64,000 nt of DNA, from positions 38,497 through 102,496 of the forward strand of contig JAAVDA010000020.1 in the NCBI GenBank assembly GCA_014802045.1. The letters run 5' to 3'. The position numbers and the translations under genes are program-made. The DNA comes from Bacteroides sp. (GTDB taxonomy: Bacteria; Bacteroidota; Bacteroidia; Bacteroidales; Muribaculaceae). How positions within the stretch are numbered: position 1 is the stretch's first letter; each line of letters starts with the position of its first letter. The notes under the pieces are model-generated. The model made no database searches, had not been told where the DNA came from, and saw only the letters and a program-made list of their open reading frames with translations. This document shows positions 27,913-37,330 of this stretch, in pieces.

Positions 27913-28917
27913 TTATAAGCCAAAAACATCTGATGGATTATCTATCTCGACAATTCGGTTGGAGCCACATTGAAAAGTGCGCTGAGGCATAAAACCGGGC
28001 ATAAGGAGGTGGCCGTAGCCTTTATCACCCAGTTTCAGAGGTGAAATCTCTATCCGCGCATTGTCCCATTCTCCGGATTCGAGAAATGAGTGAAGCACCA
28101 TGGCTCCCCCCTCCACAAGCAGAGAGGTCACACCTTTATCATAGAGCGCCGACAGGAGGGTCTTCACATCCGGTTCGTCCATCACAATAGTGTCGCCGGA
28201 GGAAAATATATTCTCGTTTCCGGCTATGCGATGACGGCGGTCAATAACCACTTTCAATGGAGAGCGACCGTCAACTCTCCTCACATTCAGCCGTGGATTG
28301 TCGGCCAGCACGGTTCCACTACCCACAAGAATAGCATCATATTCAGTGCGCAGCTTATGCACCAGCACACTCCCCTCGGAATTGCTGAAAGCAACCGGCA
28401 CAGGACCGGAGCTGCCGATTTCTCCCAGAAATCCGTCAGCGCTGCATGCCCATTTTAGGGTGACGAAGGGGCGGTGAAGGGTATGGGCCGTGATAAAGCG
28501 GCGGTTAAGCATCCGGCACTCCTCTTCGAGCACACCAACCTTCACTTCCACACCCGCTGCAAGCAGACGGTCTATGCCCCGGCCATCCACTTTTGCAAAG
28601 GGGTCACGGCAGCCTATCACCACCCGGGGAATTCCGCACCTCACTATCAAGTCTGCGCATGGAGGGGTCTTTCCGTAATGGGCACAAGGTTCGAGAGTGA
28701 CATACATCGTAGACTCTCTGAGAAGTGACTTGTGGGTCACGGAATCTACGGCATTGACCTCGGCGTGCGGCCCACCGTAACGACGATGATAGCCCTCGCC
28801 GATTATCACGCCGCCACACACTATCACCGCTCCAACCATCGGATTGGGAGACACCTCTCCGCGTCCGCACACGGCAAGCTGCAGGGCGCGACGCATCATC
28901 TTTTCGTCAAAACTCAT
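27913..28917 (-). CDS. ribD: Bifunctional riboflavin biosynthesis deaminase/reductase
   Basis: A 334-residue enzyme for two steps of riboflavin synthesis. The N-terminal deaminase (1-145) has the zinc site His51-Ala-Glu53, Cys78 and Cys87 (HAEV, LEPCAHYGKTPPC). The C-terminal reductase (about 150-334) has VTLKWACSADGFLG and LLVEGGAMVLHSFL. It starts inside the stop of ispG (ATGA). No other riboflavin gene or FMN riboswitch is seen here. Confidence 0.95.
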   Translation of the reverse strand: MSFDEKMMRRALQLAVCGRGEVSPNPMVGAVIVCGGVIIGEGYHRRYGGPHAEVNAVDSVTHKSLLRESTMYVTLEPCAHYGKTPPCADLIVRCGIPRVVIGCRDPFAKVDGRGIDRLLAAGVEVKVGVLEEECRMLNRRFITAHTLHRPFVTLKWACSADGFLGEIGSSGPVPVAFSNSEGSVLVHKLRTEYDAILVGSGTVLADNPRLNVRRVDGRSPLKVVIDRRHRIAGNENIFSSGDTIVMDEPDVKTLLSALYDKGVTSLLVEGGAMVLHSFLESGEWDNARIEISPLKLGDKGYGHLLMPGFMPQRTFQCGSNRIVEIDNPSDVFGL

Positions 28918-30593
28918 CTGTCGGAACGGATAAGAGCGAGGAGACGTTCCACAGCCTCACTTTCAGGAATATTCTTCTCCACACACACGCGCCCCTTATA
29001 CAGGCTCACCTTTCCCACGCCGGCCCCTACATATCCATAGTCGGCGTCGGCCATCTCTCCGGGACCGTTGACTATGCAGCCCATCACTCCTATCTTCAGA
29101 CCCTTAAGATCTTTAGTAGCCTCTTTCACGTTGCGCAGGGTTGTCTGAAGGTCAAACAGCGTGCGTCCACAGCCCGGACAAGCAATATATTCCGTGCGTG
29201 TGACCCTGAGACGAGCTGACTGAAGGATGCCATAGGCCAGTCGCGCAGCTTCTGCCGGAGTGAGAGCATCGCCTCCTATCGAGATTCCGTCGGCAAAACC
29301 ATTCATCACCGGAGTGCCCAAATCTACCGCCGCCTTAACCATAGCCTTCTCTGCCGGCATATCATTGTAGATTGCCCGGATCACCACCGGATTATCAACT
29401 CCGAGAGACATCATGCGATGGAGAGTGGCCTGCACAGCACCGGTAAAATTAGGGTGAGATGATTCCAGAACCACAGGTTGACCCTTCGGAATGGCAAGAA
29501 GTTCAGCATCGGGAGCCGGTGCGGAAATCCTCACCCATCCGGCCATATCGGCGTCAAAGAAATCCGGCACACTGTCGGCATCATACTCCGCATCGGCTAC
29601 TCCGCCAGCCACAACAGGCACCTGCCCGCCGCCTATTTTGCCGGAGCGGGAGCTCTTTCTCCTGACGGGGTCAACGAAATCATAACCGGGAGCCGCCAAA
29701 CCCTCCAGAGCCGGAGCGGCAGCCCTCGCACCCACATAGTCGGCCAGCAGACGTGCAACCGGCACTTCATTTTCAGGATCCTCGCTGAGCGACACCCGGA
29801 TAGTGTCGCCTATCCCCTCGCTCAGAAGAGTTCCGATACCAACGGCACTCTTCACCCTTCCATCTTCGCCGTCGCCGGCTTCAGTCACTCCGAGATGAAG
29901 AGGGAAATCCATCTGCTCCTGCTCCATAGCGCGCACGAGACGCCTCACAGTCTCCACCATCACCCTCACATTGGAAGCCTTGATAGAGATAACCACATCG
30001 CTGAATGCGCGGCTCACACACACGCGCAGAAATTCCATGGCGCTCTCCACCATGCCGGCGGGGGTGTCGCCGTAACGGCTCATTATACGGTCGGAAAGCG
30101 ATCCATGGTTCACTCCTATGCGGATTGCCACTCCGTTGGCCTTGCAGAGTTCGAGGAATGGAGTGAGGGCGTCATCGATTTTCTGCAGCTCGGCGGCATA
30201 CTCCTCATCGGTATATTCGAGTTTGCGGAAGGTGCGCCCCGGATCAACAAAGTTGCCCGGATTGATTCTCACCTTGTCGGTCTGCCTCGCCGCTTCAAAA
30301 GCCGCCTTCGGATTGAAATGAATATCGGCCACGAGAGGCACATCATAGCCGTCGGCATGGAGCCTGCGGCGGATTTCTCCTATGTTTTCAGCCTCACGGA
30401 CACCCTGAGCGGTAAGACGTACGATATCTGCGCCGGCATCGGCTATTCTTTCAGTCTGCCTGAGGCTTCCCTCAGTATCCATAGTAGAAGTATTGGTCAT
30501 CGACTGAATTCTCACAGGATTGTCGCCTCCTATGGCTGTGTGGCCCACCTTCACCGCGTGGGTGGGACGACGCTTGTAGTCAAACACGCTCAT
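28914..30593 (-). CDS. ispG: 4-hydroxy-3-methylbut-2-enyl diphosphate synthase (long IspG)
   Basis: A 559-residue [4Fe-4S] enzyme of the MEP isoprenoid pathway. An N-terminal TIM barrel (1-270, RIQSMTNTSTMD) is joined to the C-terminal iron-sulfur domain by a second, inserted domain (about 275-440), as in plant and Bacteroidetes forms. E. coli IspG, about 370 residues, lacks this insert. Cluster ligands are Cys472, Cys475, Cys506 and Glu513 (CPGCGRTLFD, GCIVNGPGE). Overlaps ribD by 4 bases; purE lies 31 bases upstream. Confidence 0.95.
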   Translation of the reverse strand: MSVFDYKRRPTHAVKVGHTAIGGDNPVRIQSMTNTSTMDTEGSLRQTERIADAGADIVRLTAQGVREAENIGEIRRRLHADGYDVPLVADIHFNPKAAFEAARQTDKVRINPGNFVDPGRTFRKLEYTDEEYAAELQKIDDALTPFLELCKANGVAIRIGVNHGSLSDRIMSRYGDTPAGMVESAMEFLRVCVSRAFSDVVISIKASNVRVMVETVRRLVRAMEQEQMDFPLHLGVTEAGDGEDGRVKSAVGIGTLLSEGIGDTIRVSLSEDPENEVPVARLLADYVGARAAAPALEGLAAPGYDFVDPVRRKSSRSGKIGGGQVPVVAGGVADAEYDADSVPDFFDADMAGWVRISAPAPDAELLAIPKGQPVVLESSHPNFTGAVQATLHRMMSLGVDNPVVIRAIYNDMPAEKAMVKAAVDLGTPVMNGFADGISIGGDALTPAEAARLAYGILQSARLRVTRTEYIACPGCGRTLFDLQTTLRNVKEATKDLKGLKIGVMGCIVNGPGEMADADYGYVGAGVGKVSLYKGRVCVEKNIPESEAVERLLALIRSDR

Positions 30594-30624
30594 GAGTAAG
30601 ATATGCTTGTGTGGTTAGAGTTTA

Positions 30625-31131
30625 TCAGTTGGTCTTGAATGAATATTTCACTTCGTGGAGCTCGGCATTAGCCTTAACTATTTTTTCCTTAAGGCTCTCA
30701 CGGTAAGCATCGAAGCGTTCGGCGAGTGCGGCATCTGAAAGTGCAAGCATCTGCACAGCCATCACGGCGGCATTGAGTCCGGCGTTGATACCCACTGTGG
30801 CCACAGATATGCCCGGAGGCATCATAACGATAGAGAGCAGCGCGTCCTGCCCTTGGAGCGTGGAGTTGATGGGCACACCGATAACAGGGAGCGGAGTTAT
30901 GGCGGCAATCACGCCGGGAAGAGCGGCGGCCATTCCGGCAGCGGCGATAATCACTTTGAGTCCGCGCTCACGGGCTGTACGGGCAAACTCCTCCACCTCG
31001 GAGGGTGTGCGGTGAGCTGAAAGAGCGTTCATTTCAAACGGCACCTGCATCTTGTCCAGAAAATCGGCCGCTTTCGAAAGCACGGGGAGGTCAGATGTGC
31101 TCCCCATGATGATACTTACTAATGGTTGCAT
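30625..31131 (-). CDS. purE: N5-carboxyaminoimidazole ribonucleotide mutase
   Basis: A 168-residue class I PurE of purine biosynthesis, converting N5-CAIR to CAIR. Substrate-binding motifs SIIMGSTSDLPVL (6-18), SAHRTP (38-43) and AAAGMAAALPGVIA are intact; the catalytic His is in SAHRTP. Followed by ispG and preceded by a small membrane protein, all on one strand. Confidence 0.95.
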   Translation of the reverse strand: MQPLVSIIMGSTSDLPVLSKAADFLDKMQVPFEMNALSAHRTPSEVEEFARTARERGLKVIIAAAGMAAALPGVIAAITPLPVIGVPINSTLQGQDALLSIVMMPPGISVATVGINAGLNAAVMAVQMLALSDAALAERFDAYRESLKEKIVKANAELHEVKYSFKTN

Positions 31132-31171
31132 CTATACTTAGTATATTTATGATAATGATTGATTATTTTTT

Positions 31172-31783
31172 TCAGAAAGCAGAGAGGAGATAAACACAGA
31201 TAAAGCCGTTGGCCGCTCCGGCAATCACCTGAAGCAGTGTGTGGCGGTTAAGAAAGACCCTCGCCGTGCCTACAGCACCCGCCGCAATCACAACCAGAGA
31301 TGTGAGAAGCAGAAACGGCACACCGGGAGCGGCCATCCCGATTCCGAGTATTCGGAACATGATTGCCACGAGGCCTCCCATCGCAGCCATATGGGCGGAA
31401 ATCTTCCACCAGCGGTTCACCACACCCGAAACGAGGGTAGCCACTGTGGCTCCTACCATAAACAGCCACAGCCATCCCGGCGCATTGGCACGCCACAGAT
31501 ACACCGCACACGCTGCATAGGCCAGTCCGGTTATTATATATGGGATGGTGCGCTCGCTCCGGTTATTGAGACCGGGGTCGGTCACAACTCCGAGTTTCTT
31601 AAGGCAAAGTATTGCCACAAGAGGCACTATCGCTGTGATGCAGAACACCAGCAGAACCACATGCCATCTCACATTCAGGGGCAGAAACATGAGCCTTGAG
31701 CACCACAGGGCGATTACCACCGCATAAGTCGGCACTACTATAGGCGAAAAGACTGCCGATATTATCTGAGAAAATTTCTTCAT
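31172..31783 (-). CDS. PAP2-like integral membrane protein
   Basis: A 203-residue protein with about six hydrophobic helices. Motifs fit a PAP2-type phosphatase core loosely: SERTIPY (about 76-82), ISAHMAAMGG (about 126-135) in place of PSGH, and TARVFLNRHTLLQVIAG (about 172-188) in place of SRxxxxxHxxxD. If active it would remove phosphate from a lipid such as undecaprenyl diphosphate. The substitutions leave activity in doubt. It lies between rpoN and purE. Confidence 0.6.
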   Translation of the reverse strand: MKKFSQIISAVFSPIVVPTYAVVIALWCSRLMFLPLNVRWHVVLLVFCITAIVPLVAILCLKKLGVVTDPGLNNRSERTIPYIITGLAYAACAVYLWRANAPGWLWLFMVGATVATLVSGVVNRWWKISAHMAAMGGLVAIMFRILGIGMAAPGVPFLLLTSLVVIAAGAVGTARVFLNRHTLLQVIAGAANGFICVYLLSAF

Positions 31784-31832
31784 ATCAATAGGTTGATTAA
31801 TTCCTGAATAAACCTCACTCTCCTCTAAATCC

Positions 31833-33266
31833 CTACGAGAAATGGCGAAGTCTGGCCACCGGAATACCGGCTTTTTCTCTGTATTTTGCCACCGTGCGCC
31901 GGGCTATATTGTAGCCTTTACTCCGGAGAGCCTTGGTTATGGCCTCGTCGCTTAATGGAGCCGAGCGATCCTCCTCAGCAATAATGGTGCGCAGTGCCTC
32001 CATTATCTCTCTTGAAGACACATCGTCGTCGTCCTTGGGGCGCTCATTGAAAAAGAACTTCAAGGGATAGATGCCCCTGCCCGTAGCCACATATTTGCCT
32101 GAAGTGGCGCGGCTCACCACCGATATGTCATAGCCGGTAAGCTCAGCCACATCCTTCAATATCATCGGACGTAGCTTGAGTTCGTCGTCGGTAAGGAAAA
32201 ACTCCCTCTGGAGCTTCATTATAGCCGTCATCACCCGGCGCAGAGTTTCGCGTCTCATACCAATGGCCTTTATAAAACTTTCGGCATCATCGCGCTTCTG
32301 ACGGATGAAAGCAGCCGCCTCCTCTTCGCGCTTATTGCGTGGAGTCACCTCGATTTCGCCGTTGAAACTTTCTTCCACCTGCAGAGCCGGAATGCGATTA
32401 GGCATCACGAGAGTAAGGGTGTCGCCATCAGCTTCAACAATAAAATCGGGAGAGATGTAGGCTGTGCGGTCGTCGTCGGCCATGCTTCCGCTGCCGCTCA
32501 CCGCGCTCCCCGGCTTCGGATTGAGGGTGCGTATGAGCGCTATTGTCTTATCGAAATCTTCTTCACTCATCGCCAGACTCTTGCGGAGCTGATCGAAACG
32601 CCGGCGGCCGAAAAGATCAAAATAATGCGACACCATCTCTATGGCCAGGTCACGGATACGGTCGGCCGGACGTCGGCGGAGCTGAAGCAGCAGACAATCA
32701 CGCAGATCCACAGCTCCGACTCCGGGAGGATCAAGCGTTCTCACCAGTTCCCACATCTCCTTTGCCTCGGCATCAGTCACATCGAATCCATCCTGAATCG
32801 CGGCATCGTCGGCTATGGATCTGAGCGTGCGGGTCATATAGCCGTTGTCGTCTATATTCCCGGCTATCAGGCGGGCTATATCGTTGAGATGAGGCGACAA
32901 TCTCGTCTGAGCGATCTGCGACATCAGATATTCCATCAGCGAACCGCCCCCCTGCACCGCCACCGGTTCATAGTGGCGGTCGTCGGCGCTATGATTGTTT
33001 GCCTCCATCCTGTAGGAGGGTATATCATCCTCATGCCTGTAGTCGGCGAGCTGCAGCTCTTCTGCACTCTCCCCAAACTCTTCTCCGGGATGGTCCTGCG
33101 CATCATCGCTCACAGCTTCGAGAGCCGGATTGTCGTCAAGCTCACGACGCACCTCGTCCTCCACTTCAGGGCCGTTCATCCCCAGAACTCTCACAAACTG
33201 CACTTGCAGCGGCGAGAGACTCTGATGGAGCTTCTGCTGTTGTGTCTGACTGAGGCTTTCTTTCAT
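31833..33266 (-). CDS. rpoN: RNA polymerase sigma-54 factor
   Basis: A 477-residue sigma-54. Region I at the N terminus is Gln/Leu-rich (SQTQQQKLHQSLSPLQVQF), followed by an acidic region II, the core-binding domain, the DNA-binding region and the RpoN box ARRTVAKYRE close to the end. It needs an AAA+ activator, none of which is encoded in the window. Its ATG overlaps the legB stop by one base (TAATG), so it is translated from the wzi-lipocalin-legB message. Confidence 0.95.
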   Translation of the reverse strand: MKESLSQTQQQKLHQSLSPLQVQFVRVLGMNGPEVEDEVRRELDDNPALEAVSDDAQDHPGEEFGESAEELQLADYRHEDDIPSYRMEANNHSADDRHYEPVAVQGGGSLMEYLMSQIAQTRLSPHLNDIARLIAGNIDDNGYMTRTLRSIADDAAIQDGFDVTDAEAKEMWELVRTLDPPGVGAVDLRDCLLLQLRRRPADRIRDLAIEMVSHYFDLFGRRRFDQLRKSLAMSEEDFDKTIALIRTLNPKPGSAVSGSGSMADDDRTAYISPDFIVEADGDTLTLVMPNRIPALQVEESFNGEIEVTPRNKREEEAAAFIRQKRDDAESFIKAIGMRRETLRRVMTAIMKLQREFFLTDDELKLRPMILKDVAELTGYDISVVSRATSGKYVATGRGIYPLKFFFNERPKDDDDVSSREIMEALRTIIAEEDRSAPLSDEAITKALRSKGYNIARRTVAKYREKAGIPVARLRHFS

Positions 33267-34261
33267 TACCGGTTATATATCTGCCATTTGTATTTCACAA
33301 GATTTTCCGGACGACGGAACCAGTCGACTGTGGCACGCAGACCGTCCTCAAGACTGTAACGCGGAGCCCAGCCGGTGAGTTCCCTCAGGCGGGTGCTGTC
33401 GCCGCAGAGCCTGAACACTTCGCTGTTTGCCGGACGAAGGCGCTCGGGGTCGGTCACATAGCGCACATCGCTCTCCATAATCCTTGCTATGGTGGCGAGA
33501 GTGTCGGCCATGGATATCTCGGTGCCGGTGGAGATGTTGAATTCCTGTCCCTCTATGCCCGGAGCCTCTCCGAGAGCCAGAAAACCTCTCACCGTATCTT
33601 TCACGAAATTAAAATCGCGTGTGGGAGTTAAATCGCCCACCTTTATTTCTTTAGCTCCGTTGGCAATCTGAGTTATGATTGTGGGGATAATCGCCCGCGC
33701 GCTCTGCCGCGGCCCATAGGTGTTGAACGGGCGCGCCGTAACCACCGGAAGGCCGAATGCATTGTAGAAGCTCTGCGCTATTGCGTCGGCTCCTATCTTT
33801 GTGGCCGAATAAGGTGATTGCGGCTGACGGGGATGAGCCTCATCGATAGGCACATAGCGTGCGGTGCCGTAGACCTCGCTGGTAGAGGTCACTATTACCC
33901 TCTTAGTGCCGCAGTCTTTGGCCGCCTGGCAAATATTGAGAGTGCCGCCTACATTGGTGTCTACATAGTTTCCGGGAGCCTCATAGCTATAAGGGATGGC
34001 TATAAGAGCCGCCAGATGGTAAATTGTATCTGTTCCTTCGGCTATACGGCGGCAGAAAGCAGCATCGCGCACATCGCCGCTCACTATCTCCAGGCGTCCG
34101 GAAGCGGCTACATCTTCCAGCCAGCCCGTATTGTTGAATGAATTATACTGGCTCAGTGCCCTCACCTCATATCCTTCGTCGAGAAGCAGTTCGGTGAGAT
34201 GCGAACCGATAAATCCGTCGGCTCCCGTCACGAGCACTTTGCCTTTTTTCTGTTCAGTCAT
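33266..34261 (-). CDS. legB: LegB-like NAD-dependent 4,6-dehydratase
   Basis: A 331-residue extended short-chain dehydrogenase. The NAD-binding GADGFIGSHL is at 14-23, and the active site has SEVYG and YSATK. Long stretches match what I know of Campylobacter/Legionella LegB: IAIPYSYEAPGNYVDTNVGG, RPFNTYGPRQSARAIIPTI and KEIKVGDLTPTRDFNFVKDT. LegB dehydrates a nucleotide-linked GlcNAc as the first committed step towards legionaminic acid. LegF- and PtmE-like genes lie 3-5 kb away on the other strand; LegC, LegH, LegG and LegI are not in the window. Could also serve another 4-amino or 4-keto sugar. Confidence 0.85.
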   Translation of the reverse strand: MTEQKKGKVLVTGADGFIGSHLTELLLDEGYEVRALSQYNSFNNTGWLEDVAASGRLEIVSGDVRDAAFCRRIAEGTDTIYHLAALIAIPYSYEAPGNYVDTNVGGTLNICQAAKDCGTKRVIVTSTSEVYGTARYVPIDEAHPRQPQSPYSATKIGADAIAQSFYNAFGLPVVTARPFNTYGPRQSARAIIPTIITQIANGAKEIKVGDLTPTRDFNFVKDTVRGFLALGEAPGIEGQEFNISTGTEISMADTLATIARIMESDVRYVTDPERLRPANSEVFRLCGDSTRLRELTGWAPRYSLEDGLRATVDWFRRPENLVKYKWQIYNR

Positions 34262-34691
34262 ATAGTTTCTTCAAATAATATTCGTAAGTAGTTCCGGAGT
34301 TCTCGCGACGGAGCACCGCGCGGCCATTGCCGTGCATCACGATCTCAAGCCTCATCTCGCCCGCCTGCGGAATATGCAGCTCCGGAGCATATCCGGCCGG
34401 CCATACAGGATGGCTGCCCGCGTCTACAATCAGGGCATCGGGCTCTATGCGGCAGTTGGCAAAGTAAGACACCTGTTCATGATACGGCTGCAGGACACAG
34501 CTCTCCATCACCGAACCCTGAAATTTCAAAATCACATTGCCGGCATAGTCGCCTGACATCTCTCCGTCTATGTCTATCCGCTCCACCTGCCACATCCCGA
34601 ACCAATCGCCGATATGACCGTCGTTTTGCGTACACCCTACAGCTCCAAGCAGCAGCCATAGCACAATTATTACCGAACCTTTCATCTTCAT
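34254..34691 (-). CDS. Small lipocalin-like lipoprotein
   Basis: A 145-residue lipoprotein. Signal peptide with lipobox LLLGAVGC (Cys about 20), then an all-beta stretch with a lipocalin-like start (IGDWFGMWQVERIDIDGE) and alternating strands to the end. No functional residue is recognisable. It overlaps wzi upstream by ATGA and legB downstream by 8 bases, which ties an outer-membrane lipoprotein to a glycan operon. Confidence 0.65.
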   Translation of the reverse strand: MKMKGSVIIVLWLLLGAVGCTQNDGHIGDWFGMWQVERIDIDGEMSGDYAGNVILKFQGSVMESCVLQPYHEQVSYFANCRIEPDALIVDAGSHPVWPAGYAPELHIPQAGEMRLEIVMHGNGRAVLRRENSGTTYEYYLKKLYD

Positions 34692-36235
34692 CTTCCGAAA
34701 ATTTTACCGGCATAAACCGCGCTGACAGCCATGCCGAATGAGTTGGACGGTAATTTGCCGCGGTCTAATGCCGCCTGCACCGTAAGGGTGAGACCGTTTA
34801 TAGCCGCAGGATGCCATTTTCCCTCGGCCATGGCCGAAAAAGAGTGGAGAGCCGGAATCAGCGGTTCGAATCCATTGCCATATGCCTTGCGCCATCCGGC
34901 CATGAGACGCCACTCCCATACCGTGCCGAGACAGCCCTCTATCGCGGCGTGGACTCCTCTCAATCTATTGCCTATCATCTGCAGATAGCCATCAGTGTTG
35001 TATATCGGCCCCATCACCATCGGATTGCCGATTGTCCGGCCGAAGTAGGCATAGGAGTTATAGTAGGAATTATTGTAATAGTTGTCGGCTCCGCGTGCTT
35101 CGCCGGCCACTGTCGTGCCGGGGAAATCGCCCGGTGCCCAATGCATGGGTCCGCTCTGGTTTGTAAGGTCGAGATATTCAATCGCCCCACCTTTTATTAT
35201 ATTATGGTTGCCGGATGTGTGAAATTCCACTCCGTAGAGACCGTCCCATCCGTTGCGTCTGGCCATTCCTGAACCATCCTCCCACGGCCACTGGAAATAA
35301 GCCCCCAACGTTCCGATACCGAATTTGTAGGAAGCCTTGAAATCCCATGAGCCGAGAGTGTTTCCTATCCGGAAGTCCTCTTCACCAGCTTCGGTGGGAA
35401 AAAACACCTTGAAGAAATCACCGAACCGCAGACCACGGTGTTGCACCCTCTCCACACTGCCATGACTGTAGTAAGTTGTGGTGCCCCCGAACTGCGACGC
35501 GCATTGTGCCCCGAAAGTCACTCCGAATCTATGCAGAGGAGATGTGCGGAAATATATGCGGCGATAGAGATACCAGATTCCGGTGGCCACATGGCCATTG
35601 TAGAGATTGAAGTGCGATTCCCACCAACTGTCGTCGGCAAGGCGGCCATAGGCCACATTGCCCTCTATCTGCATCTCCCCGCGCGTGAACGGCACATCGA
35701 CAAAATCAAGAAAACCTATTCTTAACTGAGGAATCGGACGACTGTTGCTGCTGTGGACCATATCGCCCGAAGAGAGATTGTCGTCAAGCAGCAGCGAGCC
35801 GCGTTCTTTCATCCCTGCGCTCAAAAACAGACTGCGCCATTTTATCTCGGCATAAAGCTGCTGAAGTCTCACAGCCCGGGGACGATTTTTGTTTGGGAGC
35901 CACGATTCTTCGGCAATAAAGTAGCGAGCGTAAGATGCCGCGCTGCGGTAGCCGGCGGCCGCATCAGCCCCGAAAGAGTAGTCCCATCTCTTTTTGGGGT
36001 CAAGACCATTGCTTTCCACCGACAGCTCTGCCACCGCTCCATCTGCGGCTGTAAGCTTGCCGAAGCGGTTGGCGGCCAGGTAATGCGGCGCAAATGTGGC
36101 GCTGCTTGTCCACACCGTCACACCGCCACGACCCACAACCGAGTCAGGCACAAGCGCCCATGACGGTTGCACTCCTGACAGCACACCCGCAATCATGGCT
36201 ATAACAGTCCGCAATATGCCCGACTTCTTTTTCAC
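34688..36235 (-). CDS. Wzi-like capsule assembly outer-membrane protein
   Basis: A 515-residue exported barrel: signal peptide 1-27 (PSWA), then repeated amphipathic strands with aromatic girdles. The Wzi-family feel is strong (LFLSAGMKERGSLLLDDNLS, the central GNHNIIKGGAIEYLD, and WRLMAGWRKAYGNGF). Wzi family proteins help anchor or organise surface polysaccharide. The start is GTG at 36235, giving MKKK; a TAATTTTG box ends 4 bases before it, so the mRNA may be leaderless. It heads the run wzi-lipocalin-legB-rpoN. Confidence 0.75.
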   Translation of the reverse strand: MKKKSGILRTVIAMIAGVLSGVQPSWALVPDSVVGRGGVTVWTSSATFAPHYLAANRFGKLTAADGAVAELSVESNGLDPKKRWDYSFGADAAAGYRSAASYARYFIAEESWLPNKNRPRAVRLQQLYAEIKWRSLFLSAGMKERGSLLLDDNLSSGDMVHSSNSRPIPQLRIGFLDFVDVPFTRGEMQIEGNVAYGRLADDSWWESHFNLYNGHVATGIWYLYRRIYFRTSPLHRFGVTFGAQCASQFGGTTTYYSHGSVERVQHRGLRFGDFFKVFFPTEAGEEDFRIGNTLGSWDFKASYKFGIGTLGAYFQWPWEDGSGMARRNGWDGLYGVEFHTSGNHNIIKGGAIEYLDLTNQSGPMHWAPGDFPGTTVAGEARGADNYYNNSYYNSYAYFGRTIGNPMVMGPIYNTDGYLQMIGNRLRGVHAAIEGCLGTVWEWRLMAGWRKAYGNGFEPLIPALHSFSAMAEGKWHPAAINGLTLTVQAALDRGKLPSNSFGMAVSAVYAGKIFGR

Positions 36236-36239
36236 ACCC

Positions 36240-36247
36240 CAAAATTA
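36240..36247 (-). promoter_or_regulatory. -7 box abutting the wzi start codon
   Basis: TAATTTTG on the minus strand; only 4 bases separate it from the GTG. Predicted transcription start coincides with the start codon. There is no TTTG at -33. Confidence 0.45.
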
Positions 36248-36285
36248 CGCAATTTTTTTCGCCTCTTCTCCATTTCAGTCGCCTA

Positions 36286-36317
36286 TTTGCACATATCTTG
36301 CATAATTGTTAATTTTG
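36286..36317 (+). promoter_or_regulatory. Consensus promoter of the antiporter-legF-ptmE operon
   Basis: TTTG (36286-36289), 20 bases, TAATTTTG (36310-36317): full agreement with the Bacteroidetes consensus. The leader to ATG 36356 is about 35 bases. Confidence 0.75.
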
Positions 36318-36355
36318 TGGTCAATTGGCGCAAATCGCCAGTTGTTTATTCCAAC

Positions 36356-37330
36356 ATGCTACTTAATATCATCTACCTTATTGCCGGGCTTGCATTTATA
36401 CTCTATGGTGCAAACCTCCTCACCGACGGCTCCGCGGCCATAGCACGCCGTCTCGGCATCTCCGATCTTGTGGTAGGCCTCACTGTTGTGGCCTTCGGCA
36501 CCTCTGCCCCCGAACTCGTGATCAGTCTCGTCTCAGCTATCAACGGTTCGTCGGCCATGGCCGTAGGCAATATCGTGGGAAGCAATATATTCAATGTGCT
36601 CATGATTATCGGCATCACGGCTCTCGTGCTTCCGATAAAGATAGAGAAGGGAATAATGATCAATGAAATTCCGCTTGTCATCCTGTCGTCGCTCGTGCTT
36701 CTCGTGATGGGTTGCGCTCCCCTGCTCGACGGCACCCCCGACCGGATTCTCACCCGTGTGGACGGCATCATACTTCTGCTCTTCTTCGCCATATTCATGC
36801 GCTACACTTTCTCACAGGCTCACAACGGCTCTCCTGCCGACCCGGCCGCAGAAGACGCAGCCTCGCGTCCGGCCATGAGCATGACAAAGAGCGTGATTTA
36901 TGTGGTGGGCGGACTTGCCGGTCTGATTATCGGAGGCGACAGATTTGTGGCCGGAGCTTCGGCCGTGGCCTCGGCAATGGGAGTTAGCGACGCCGTGATC
37001 GGTCTCACGATTGTGGCCGTCGGCACCTCTCTGCCTGAACTCGCCACCTCGGTCACCGCGGCCATCAAGGGTCAGACCGGCATAGCACTCGGCAATGTGA
37101 TCGGTAGCAATATTTTCAATATCTTCATGGTGCTCGGCCTCACCTCAACCATCCGACCGCTTGCATTCGGCGGTATCACAATGACCGATCTTCTTGTGAT
37201 GACGGGAGCGGCCCTGCTGTTCTGGTTCTTCGGATGGAAGTTCAAGCAGCGCACCATCACCCGCTGGGAAGGCGGCATAATGGTAGCAGCCTATGTGGCC
37301 TATACCATCTGGCTTATAGTTAACGTATGA
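36356..37330 (+). CDS. Calcium/sodium antiporter (CaCA family)
   Basis: A 324-residue inner-membrane protein with about ten helices in two inverted halves. Each half has the alpha-repeat signature: GTSAPELVISLVSAINGSS with GNIVGSNIFNV, and GTSLPELATSVTAAIKGQT with GNVIGSNIFNI; the Glu residues bind Ca2+. ATG 36356 is used: an upstream in-frame ATG at 36287 would place the promoter inside the gene. Overlaps the next gene by ATGA, coupling ion transport to sugar-nucleotide genes. Confidence 0.93.
   Translation: MLLNIIYLIAGLAFILYGANLLTDGSAAIARRLGISDLVVGLTVVAFGTSAPELVISLVSAINGSSAMAVGNIVGSNIFNVLMIIGITALVLPIKIEKGIMINEIPLVILSSLVLLVMGCAPLLDGTPDRILTRVDGIILLLFFAIFMRYTFSQAHNGSPADPAAEDAASRPAMSMTKSVIYVVGGLAGLIIGGDRFVAGASAVASAMGVSDAVIGLTIVAVGTSLPELATSVTAAIKGQTGIALGNVIGSNIFNIFMVLGLTSTIRPLAFGGITMTDLLVMTGAALLFWFFGWKFKQRTITRWEGGIMVAAYVAYTIWLIVNV

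Noticed and set aside
29478..30599. A 373-codon plus-strand open frame opposite ispG
   Set aside because: The His/Ser-rich translation is a shadow of ispG, whose iron-sulfur ligands are all visible on the minus strand.
36287..36355. N-terminal 23-residue extension of the antiporter
   Set aside because: The consensus promoter at 36286-36317 falls inside it; the family starts at MLLNIIYLIAG.
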